Both the position numbers and the translations under genes were made by a program. A stretch of DNA of 25,840 nt from a virus: positions 572-26,411 of IMG/VR virus record IMGVR_UViG_3300030101_001943; one strand, written 5' to 3'. Of the stretch, positions 18,716 through 25,840 are shown in pieces (the stretch's first letter is position 1; every line of letters starts with the position of its first letter). Below the pieces are notes generated by a model. It saw only the letters and a list, made by a program, of their open reading frames with translations. It made no database searches and had not been told where the DNA came from.

Positions 18716-21700
18716 TGGCTAGAGTTGTAAGAGAAAAAACAAAAGTATTTACTGGTAATATTGGGATTAATACTACCAGTGGTACTGATATATCTAATTC
18801 ACTTAATCAAATATCGAGTGCTGCATCTAATGCTTCATCTGCATTTTTTAAACGAGCAGATGAAATAGCACAACAAGAAGGACTTGATGCTGCTAAAGAT
18901 TTAAAAATAGATCAAATTACAACATTAGATATTAACACTGGTAAGCCAGTTGCATTAAGTATTCCTAAGACATGGGGTATTACACGAACAAATGCTTTTC
19001 GTGATATGGTTGATAAAAGATTTTATGCAAGTATTGAAAATGAAATACGTGTAAAATCAAAAGAGTTTTCTCAAAAATATAAAACAAGTGGTAATTACTT
19101 AGCTAATTATAGATCAAGTATGCAAACATACTTGGCTTCAATGCATAAAGAATCAAGTGGTCAATATGCAGAATTTATTAAAGAAGTAGGTGGTAACACT
19201 ATTGCAGCTACTGAACCAAACATATTAGCTCATATAGAAAGTAAACAATTATCACAAACAAAAAACTTTATTGGATTAGAAAGATCAAAATTATTACAAC
19301 TTTATAATACAGCTTTTGATCCTGCTAAAAAAGCAGCTGCAAAAAAACAACTAGAAGAATTAACAGAAAAAGGTATAGCCTTACAATTACTTCCTAAAAA
19401 TGCAAAAGATGCATTAAGCTTTGAGCTTTCATCTATTGATGGTTTTAATACATTTAGAAATATTATTGGTAATTCTGATAATGTAAAAGAATTAAATAGT
19501 TTACAAACTTATCTTCTTACTAACAATCCAAGTTTATTAAATGGTTTTGGTAAGGAAAAGAAAAAACAAATTATTCAAGCAAGACAGTCATTAGATAATC
19601 AACAAGTTAATGCTATTAATTCAACAGCTAACCAAGCTAAAACAAGAATTAACAATGTTCAAAATGAATTTGAAAGAGAACAATCTAATCTTGCTGTTGA
19701 AAATGCTAGTTCTATTGTTACTCAAGCAACTCAATTTGTATTTGATCAACCTATAAATACTGAAGGTGCTTTTTTAGAAGAGTTTGAATCTTCATTAGCT
19801 AAAGCTTATGAACACATTATAAAAGAACATCCAGAGTTAGCTTTTAATCCTTCAGTTGCTAATCGTGTAAAAACTAATATTAGAAATGCACAAACAGATA
19901 GATATTTATCTAGTGCATTTGCATTACTTTCAGATGAAGAAGAACGATTATTTACTACATATGGTGGAAATAATTTAATAAATAATGCATATTATTCATT
20001 GCCAAATCAAAGACCAATATCATCTGAAGATCAAAACATTTATAATCAGTTAGTAGCACTTAGTCCTAATTTTGAAAATCTATTTAATACAGTAGAAGAA
20101 CTTTCTGCAGCTGGTGTTCCTACATCAAGTATTACACAAGTATTTAATTCTAGAACTAAAAATTGGACACAACCTTATACAACAAGTGAACAAAAAAAAT
20201 TAGAAATAATACAAAATCTTACTGAAAACACTGGTAAAGTATTTGATGGTACAACAAAAGATTATCAATCAGCAGCTGGTGATTTAATGCAAACAGCATA
20301 TCAAAACTCATCATTAGTTACTGATGCAGAAACTGGTCAGTTTCTTGGTGATTTTATTAATGATCCTAGAATTTTTGATAATCAAGAAATAATGGATACT
20401 TATGGTCAAATGTTAGATCAAGGTGCTTTACCAATTCAAATAATAAATGCAATTAAAAGTAATAATATTTCTGAAACAGTTTATAAATTAGCTACTATAG
20501 CACAACAACATATTACTTATAGAGGTAACAATCAATTACCAGTTGTAAGAAATGTTTTAAATAACATTTCCGGTATTCAATTATTTAATGAAAAATTATA
20601 TGCTGTAAATAGTTTACTTAAATTAGGAATTACTTCAGGTATACCTGACTATGATTCAAATGGTAAACTTGTAGAAGGAACTGGTAAAGCTATAGAAAGT
20701 TATACAGAAGCTTTTGAACTAATGAATAGTTTTGATATTAAAGATAATTCACCTTTTATTGACAAACTAAATAGAGCTGCAAAGTTTGCTGGATTTAAAG
20801 ATCAAGGCAATAAAAGTCCAATGCAACAAATTTACGATAGTATTGATAAAATTCTTATAGATGAATATCCAGAATTAGTTAATGATTTTAGAAATGTTGC
20901 AGAATATATGCTTATGGTAGGTACAAAGTTTGATGAAAATACTTTGAAAACTATGATAAAAGATTACGTTGAAATTAATACTGGCTCTGATGGTATTGTT
21001 TATGATAGTGCAAATGTAACTAATCCACATAGAAGTATATTTGCATTAAATCAGATTTTTAAACAACCAGAAATAGCAGTTGCTTTTACAAAATCTATTG
21101 AGTCATTAGTTAATCAACAGTATTTAAATGCTTATTCTAATACGTTTTTTGATTACGAAAAACAACAACTTAAATCTAATTATAAAAAATATAATTCACT
21201 TGAAGATGCATTTTTAAATGAAAAAATGACTTTCTTTACATTTAATAATTCAGAAATGACCGATCAGGAAGCTGAAGATATTTTCTTTAAAAAAAGAATT
21301 GATTTTAATTTTGGTGATTTTGATGATTTATCTGATGATAGATTTATTATGCGTTCTTTTACTGGTGGTGCAAAAGCAAATTTAGAAAAAAAAGGTGGAA
21401 AATATATTTTTACCTATGATCGAGAAGGTAGTGGATTTTTACCAATGGAAAAAACACTTGTTGATTATTATTATCAATATGAAGGTGATCCAGCTTTATT
21501 TAGTACAAAAGGTTCATTTGAAAAAAGTGTAGGTACAAGTTTTACTAAAAGAGTAATGAGTCAAGAAGTAGGAAGTTCAACTATTCAAAATATGTTTTTA
21601 ATACCACTTCCAAATAAGATTGGCACAAATGTATTTGCTGAAGAAAGTATATTTGATGTTCAATATATTGTTGCTATTAAATCCCCAGGTGGTGGGTTAA

Positions 21701-22029
21701 GACCATTAAATAATCCAAATACTCAAGGTAGCTTTATTATTGATCCAAAAGATTTTAAAAATGCAGTTGAATCATTTGATGAAAGCTATAAGAAAGCTAT
21801 TCTTACTCCAGGAGAAATAGAAGCTTTCAAATTAAATAATTTAAATCAAGACAATCCTGACTTTCAAAAACCAGTTACATTACGTGAAGATATAGTTGAT
21901 AAAACTATTAAATTTAATTTAAAAGCTTTTGAATTTTTAAATAATAATATTCATAAACTTCCAAATATTTATAGTCCATCATTTAATGTTAGAGTACCAA
22001 CCCAGTTTTTAGGTGAAGAATCTAGGTAA
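18715..22029 (+). CDS. Large internal virion protein (T7 gp15-position)
   Basis: A 1104-residue, mostly helical, Asn/Lys/Glu-rich protein in the position of T7 gp15. The N-terminal 100 residues (KVFTGNIGINTTSGTDISNSL, then SSAASNASSAFFKRADEIAQQEGLDAAKDL) are characteristic of this core-protein class. The middle is a long set of helices with no signal, membrane segment or lytic motif that I can see. In T7 such proteins form the inner core and, after ejection, the periplasmic conduit for DNA. It is longer than T7 gp15 (about 750 residues), so it may contain extra domains. It is followed by 5 nt and the next core gene. Confidence 0.75.
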   Translation: MARVVREKTKVFTGNIGINTTSGTDISNSLNQISSAASNASSAFFKRADEIAQQEGLDAAKDLKIDQITTLDINTGKPVALSIPKTWGITRTNAFRDMVDKRFYASIENEIRVKSKEFSQKYKTSGNYLANYRSSMQTYLASMHKESSGQYAEFIKEVGGNTIAATEPNILAHIESKQLSQTKNFIGLERSKLLQLYNTAFDPAKKAAAKKQLEELTEKGIALQLLPKNAKDALSFELSSIDGFNTFRNIIGNSDNVKELNSLQTYLLTNNPSLLNGFGKEKKKQIIQARQSLDNQQVNAINSTANQAKTRINNVQNEFEREQSNLAVENASSIVTQATQFVFDQPINTEGAFLEEFESSLAKAYEHIIKEHPELAFNPSVANRVKTNIRNAQTDRYLSSAFALLSDEEERLFTTYGGNNLINNAYYSLPNQRPISSEDQNIYNQLVALSPNFENLFNTVEELSAAGVPTSSITQVFNSRTKNWTQPYTTSEQKKLEIIQNLTENTGKVFDGTTKDYQSAAGDLMQTAYQNSSLVTDAETGQFLGDFINDPRIFDNQEIMDTYGQMLDQGALPIQIINAIKSNNISETVYKLATIAQQHITYRGNNQLPVVRNVLNNISGIQLFNEKLYAVNSLLKLGITSGIPDYDSNGKLVEGTGKAIESYTEAFELMNSFDIKDNSPFIDKLNRAAKFAGFKDQGNKSPMQQIYDSIDKILIDEYPELVNDFRNVAEYMLMVGTKFDENTLKTMIKDYVEINTGSDGIVYDSANVTNPHRSIFALNQIFKQPEIAVAFTKSIESLVNQQYLNAYSNTFFDYEKQQLKSNYKKYNSLEDAFLNEKMTFFTFNNSEMTDQEAEDIFFKKRIDFNFGDFDDLSDDRFIMRSFTGGAKANLEKKGGKYIFTYDREGSGFLPMEKTLVDYYYQYEGDPALFSTKGSFEKSVGTSFTKRVMSQEVGSSTIQNMFLIPLPNKIGTNVFAEESIFDVQYIVAIKSPGGGLRPLNNPNTQGSFIIDPKDFKNAVESFDESYKKAILTPGEIEAFKLNNLNQDNPDFQKPVTLREDIVDKTIKFNLKAFEFLNNNIHKLPNIYSPSFNVRVPTQFLGEESR

Positions 22030-22034
22030 AGAAT

Positions 22035-25000
22035 ATGAATAAAGGATATTTACCATTAAGAAGTGTAGGTATTAAACCTAGATCACCATCATTCGGTCAA
22101 GTTATATCTGCACAATTTGGTTATAACTATGATCCTATTCATGAATATTTATATAATGAATATGTTGTTGGTACAGAACATGATCCTAACTATAACGCAC
22201 TTGAAGATTTAGAAGGTTATGAATTATACTCTCAACATTTATTGTCTGCACAAAATGCAGATCATATGGCTAGTTTAAAACGTGGTATTGATGATAACAT
22301 TCGCAGAAGAGAAATAATTGGAGAAGCTGGATTAGGCTATAATCTAATGGCTGGTTTTTTTGATCCAGTTAATTTATTAGCTTTGCCACTTGGTGGACCA
22401 ACTGTTGGAATTGGTCGTTCTATGGTAAGAGTGGGTGCTGGTGTTGGATTAACACAAGTTGGTCAAGAAGCATTACGTGCGCCATTTGATCCTCTTAATA
22501 CAAAAGAAGAAGTATTTAATAATATCGCAATGGCTACTGCTGGTGGTGCTGTTTTTGGTGGTTTGTTTTCTATACCTATTACTAGAAAAGGTAAAATGAT
22601 GGCAAAGCTTATGAAAGATATGGATGAAGCTAAATCAGCATCAAAAGGAATATCAGTAGAAAGTATTACTCCAGATGGTAAAGTTACAGTTTCAAAAAAA
22701 GTAGATAAAAATAAACAAATTGTTTCACGTGAAACCAATGAACCAGTTGCTCATGTAGGTAGTGATTCACAATTAAGAAATAATCAAACTGGTGAAATAA
22801 TAGAAGATACTTCTAAAAATAAAAAAATAACATTTGATATAACAAATCCATTTGGAATGGCACGTTCTTGGTATACTGATTCTTGGATGTATAAAGGTAT
22901 TACTACACCTATGAAAAGAGTTTTGCAAAATGAAAATTTGCCAGATTTTGTTAAGTTTTCTTTTGTTAAATTAGCTGGTGACTCTGGAGTAAAACTTAAT
23001 TTACATAAGTATGGTATTGCCATTGATCCAAGTGTTTATCAAAAATCAAAGATAAGAGAAGGTGAATGGGTATCTGTTTACGATCAATTAGTAAAATTAT
23101 ACACAAAAGAAACAGATCAAAAAATATTAAATCCTGGAGGGTTTGATTATAACTTAACTAATAATAGACACTTTATTCAATGGTTAGAAGATTTAGAATT
23201 AAAAAGAATACAAAATATTAAAAGTGAAAGTACAGTAGCAAGAGAAGCACAAAGTTTATTAACTCAATTTTGGGAAACATGGAGAGTAAGGTTAGATTCT
23301 GAAGGATTGTTAGGTGGTAAAAACTATCTACAAATTGCAATACAGCGTACTAAAACAAGAATAGAAACTAAACAAAAAATAGCAGATGCATATATAAGAC
23401 AAAATAAATCAGTAGATAAAGTAAATGCACAAATTAAAAAATTAAAAGACGAATTACAAAATTATGAAAATAGATTAGCTAAAGGTGAAAGTGAATCAGG
23501 TATGTACTTACCTAGATATTGGAGCCTTAGTAAAATAAGCAGAAATAGAAATGTTTTAGTTGATATTATTGCTAAGTATTATTTAGATAATCCATTAGCT
23601 GAAGGTTTTATTAATAAAAAAACTGGAAAAGAACTAACAGAAAAAGAACTTAAATTATTAAATAGTGAAGAATCTGTAAGACAAAGAGCAGAAGCTACTG
23701 TAAAAGCAATAGAGAATAAAGGTGATTTATTTGATATTGAAGCACAAGATTTAGTTGCTAACAATATGTTTGATGGTTTTATTGAAGTTTCATCAAAGCA
23801 TATTAAGCAAAGAAACTTAGATATACCTACTTATTTGGTTGCTGATTTTATTGAAATGAATCCTATTTCTGTAATGAAAGCATACACTGGTAAGATTGCA
23901 CCTCATTATGAATGGTCAAAACAATTTGGAAGAGGTGGTTTAGAAAAAACATTATCTGATATTGAAGATGCTATTATTAATGCTGGTCTTAGTCAAAAGA
24001 CAGTACAAAGAGTGCATAAGGATTTTGTTTCTTTATATGATCGTGTAATGAAAACAGTTGTTAAAGAACCACACGCACTTAATCAAAAGATAAGAAGAGT
24101 GTTAAATGACTATGCTACTTTAAATTTTTTAGGTTCTGCTGGTTTTTCTACATTGCCAGATTATGCTAAAATAATTATGGAACATGAATTGGGTACAGTT
24201 TTTAAAACACTATCTGGTTTGTTTAAAGATCAAAGAATAAGTCTTTCGAAGAGTGAAGCACGTATTGCTGGTGAAGCTTTAGAAATATTGATGGGTGATA
24301 CTCATTTAAGATTTAGTGATGATATGATTAATAATCCTTTTGGTGATGGTTTTTATGCAAAAGGAATGGATAAAGTAAAACAAGGTTTCTTTTTTCTTAA
24401 TGGTTTAGCTCCTCTTACTAATATAGCAAAAAGACTTGATGGTATTATGCGTGGACATACTATTATTGACTATGCATTAAAAGCTAAAAAAAATTCAGCT
24501 ACACAGTTTCAAAAAGAATGGTTAGCTAGAAACAATATTACACAAAAAATGATTGATGAAATAGCTGATAAAGCTGGCTGGCAAAACACAAAAAAAGATA
24601 ATACTGGTTTATATTTACCTAATTCTGAAACTTGGTTAGCTAAAGGTGTATCTCAAGAAACGCTTGATGGTTTTAGATCATCTATGAATACTGGTATAGG
24701 AAATACTATTTTGATGGGAACACCAGCAGATAAACCTATTGCAGTTGATGGTGTGTTTTATGTTCCATACAACATTGGTCGTTTGTTTGGAATGAAACAA
24801 GACAATAGAGTACAAGGTTATTCAAGAATAGAAAATGGTTTGCTTGCATTACCATTTCAATTTTTATCATATTCTTTTGCAGCATCAAATAAAATTACAG
24901 CATCTTTTGCACAAGGTACGTTAACAAACCCAATTATAGGAATGTTTGCTGCAATGGGACTTGGTTATATGTCATTAGAAATAAAGTATGCAATGTATCC

Positions 25001-25385
25001 ATATATACTAGATGAAATGAGTTGGAGAGATAAATTTGCTAGAGCATTTGATGCATCAGGTTTAATGGCTTTACATTCTGATTTAGCCTACAGTGTATTA
25101 AATAATGCTACTGCATTAGGATATGTAAATGATGAAAATTTTGGAATTAGTCCAAAATATAAAGTTCCAACTGAAGGTGTTGAAAGAACGCTTGATGTTG
25201 CTGGTCAATGGATTGGTCCAGCTGGTGGGTTAGTTGGTGATATTGGTCTTGGTCTACATCAATTACATCATGGAAATTACGCAGAAGGTACAGAAACCTT
25301 AATAAATACAGCACCTGGGAGATCATTATGGTTTATAAAAGGTTTAGTTGGAGAAGCTAAAAGACACGTAAGAAATAATTTTTAA
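22035..25385 (+). CDS. Large internal virion protein (T7 gp16-position)
   Basis: A 1116-residue protein. Near the N-terminus (about residues 95-185) hydrophobic Gly-rich helices appear: AGLGYNLMAGFFDPVNLLALPLGG, then MVRVGAGVGLTQVGQEALRAP and AMATAGGAVFGGLFSIP. This is typical of membrane-inserting core proteins that build the inner-membrane part of the ejection channel. Further on there is a coiled coil at about 435-490, and near the C-terminus more hydrophobic segments (GMFAAMGLGYMSLEI). I see no transglycosylase (SLT) motif, unlike T7 gp16. A parS-like site lies in codons for IVSRETNEP at about residues 229-237, in a Lys/Asp/Ser-rich linker. The ribosome site is weak (AGGTAAAGA). Confidence 0.75.
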   Translation: MNKGYLPLRSVGIKPRSPSFGQVISAQFGYNYDPIHEYLYNEYVVGTEHDPNYNALEDLEGYELYSQHLLSAQNADHMASLKRGIDDNIRRREIIGEAGLGYNLMAGFFDPVNLLALPLGGPTVGIGRSMVRVGAGVGLTQVGQEALRAPFDPLNTKEEVFNNIAMATAGGAVFGGLFSIPITRKGKMMAKLMKDMDEAKSASKGISVESITPDGKVTVSKKVDKNKQIVSRETNEPVAHVGSDSQLRNNQTGEIIEDTSKNKKITFDITNPFGMARSWYTDSWMYKGITTPMKRVLQNENLPDFVKFSFVKLAGDSGVKLNLHKYGIAIDPSVYQKSKIREGEWVSVYDQLVKLYTKETDQKILNPGGFDYNLTNNRHFIQWLEDLELKRIQNIKSESTVAREAQSLLTQFWETWRVRLDSEGLLGGKNYLQIAIQRTKTRIETKQKIADAYIRQNKSVDKVNAQIKKLKDELQNYENRLAKGESESGMYLPRYWSLSKISRNRNVLVDIIAKYYLDNPLAEGFINKKTGKELTEKELKLLNSEESVRQRAEATVKAIENKGDLFDIEAQDLVANNMFDGFIEVSSKHIKQRNLDIPTYLVADFIEMNPISVMKAYTGKIAPHYEWSKQFGRGGLEKTLSDIEDAIINAGLSQKTVQRVHKDFVSLYDRVMKTVVKEPHALNQKIRRVLNDYATLNFLGSAGFSTLPDYAKIIMEHELGTVFKTLSGLFKDQRISLSKSEARIAGEALEILMGDTHLRFSDDMINNPFGDGFYAKGMDKVKQGFFFLNGLAPLTNIAKRLDGIMRGHTIIDYALKAKKNSATQFQKEWLARNNITQKMIDEIADKAGWQNTKKDNTGLYLPNSETWLAKGVSQETLDGFRSSMNTGIGNTILMGTPADKPIAVDGVFYVPYNIGRLFGMKQDNRVQGYSRIENGLLALPFQFLSYSFAASNKITASFAQGTLTNPIIGMFAAMGLGYMSLEIKYAMYPYILDEMSWRDKFARAFDASGLMALHSDLAYSVLNNATALGYVNDENFGISPKYKVPTEGVERTLDVAGQWIGPAGGLVGDIGLGLHQLHHGNYAEGTETLINTAPGRSLWFIKGLVGEAKRHVRNNF
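22721..22736. promoter_or_regulatory. parS: Second parS-like site (15/16)
   Basis: TGTTTCACGTGAAACC differs from the 16-bp parS consensus only in the last base; the 14-bp core GTTTCACGTGAAAC (22722-22735) is a perfect palindrome. It encodes Val-Ser-Arg-Glu-Thr in the same frame as the site at 12737-12752. The two sites are about 10 kb apart. Confidence 0.65.
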
Positions 25386-25419
25386 TTGATTTAATGATAA
25401 GAAGAGGTATATTTTAGAC

Positions 25420-25840
25420 ATGACTATTGATCTTACAGATAATGCACCTAGAGTTTCGTACTCAGTGTCACAAGGAGCTACACAAACTAGCTTTGCTGTA
25501 CCTTTTGAGTTTTTTGATACAACAGATTTAAAAGTAGTTGTTGATGGAACAACTAAAACTATCACTACACATTATACAGTAAACCAAAATAATGATAAAA
25601 CTGGCTCAATTATTATGTCAGTTACTGGTGCTACAGGTGGAAGTACAGTAATTATATACAGAGAAATACCATTAAGCAGAACAACTGATTTTCCAGCTTC
25701 TGGTGCTTTTCCTATATCTACACTTAATACAGAATTAGATAGAACTGTTGCTTTGTTTGATGATCGTAAAGATCGTATTGATAGATCAGTTAGGTTAAAT
25801 GACAATGATGATGCTGCTTCAATGGTATTGCCATTAAAAG
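25420..25840 (+). CDS. Tail fibre protein, N-terminal part (partial)
   Basis: The first 140 residues of a gene that runs off the right edge. The N-terminus, DNAPRVSYSVSQGATQTSFAV then PFEFFDTTDLKVVVDG, followed by TGSIIMSVTGATGGSTVIIYREIPLSRTTDF and the helix FPISTLNTELDRTVALFDD, matches the T7-type tail-fibre N-terminal domain. That domain anchors the fibre to the tail nozzle; the receptor-binding end is outside the window. The ATG lies 12 nt after GAGG, a long spacing. The 34-nt gap before it has no terminator. Confidence 0.9.
   Translation, partial: MTIDLTDNAPRVSYSVSQGATQTSFAVPFEFFDTTDLKVVVDGTTKTITTHYTVNQNNDKTGSIIMSVTGATGGSTVIIYREIPLSRTTDFPASGAFPISTLNTELDRTVALFDDRKDRIDRSVRLNDNDDAASMVLPLK

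Noticed and set aside
22463-22738. Minus-strand frame opposite the last internal virion protein, also reading VSRET from the palindrome
   Set aside because: A palindromic site gives the same peptide on both strands; the frame is antisense to a clear gene with no start signal.
1-25840. CRISPR array, insertion sequences or tRNA genes
   Set aside because: I saw no regularly spaced repeats, transposase-like gene, terminal inverted repeats of an insertion element, or cloverleaf-forming tRNA on either strand.

Overview
The window is about 25.8 kb of an AT-rich double-stranded DNA phage with a short-tailed (podovirus, T7-like) virion. The evidence is the ordered block of terminase, head-tail connector/portal, scaffold, gp13-like protein, capsid, tail tube A, tail tube B, three internal virion proteins and a T7-type tail-fibre N-terminus. 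No RNA polymerase, DNA polymerase, integrase, tRNA or host gene is visible here. The base composition, the ERF/exonuclease cassette and the family of tiny basic proteins resemble marine phages of AT-rich alphaproteobacteria such as pelagiphages. That host guess is inference only.

Layout: 2-1653 (+) is a lysis end: a holin-like C-terminus, an unrecognised 323-residue protein and an M15-type endolysin. 1568-6660 (-) is a leftward early block. Downstream it holds a recombination cassette (YqaJ-type exonuclease, ERF annealing protein, SSB-like protein, then DUF6378-like). Upstream it holds small accessory genes: a DUF2958-like protein, an XRE regulator, an Hjc-like PD-(D/E)XK nuclease, a 26-residue membrane microprotein and several unknowns. 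A terminator/promoter pair with a palindromic operator-like site lies near 6227-6293. 6661-6993 is a GC-richer non-coding control region with strong palindromes. 6994-10542 (+) is the packaging block: small terminase, seven small and mostly basic ORFs, then the large terminase. 10544-25385 (+) is the structural operon, with translationally coupled genes (TAATG and ATGA overlaps), a probable promoter before the capsid and a hairpin terminator after the decoration-like gene. The window ends inside a tail-fibre gene.

How it works together: the leftward genes would recombine and repair phage DNA (5'-end resection, annealing, branch resolution) under a small XRE repressor. The rightward genes build and fill the particle and finally lyse the cell.

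The most unusual observation is a perfect 16-bp bacterial chromosomal parS site (TGTTTCACGTGAAACA) inside the scaffold gene, with a second 15/16 copy inside the last internal virion protein gene. Both are read in the same frame as Val-Ser-Arg-Glu-Thr and both sit in linker-like protein segments. This suggests the phage genome may recruit host ParB. Other notable items are a 13-9-13 inverted repeat within a possible three-way junction, a 16-bp GC palindrome and a run of G tracts around the small terminase gene, which is itself compositionally distinct.
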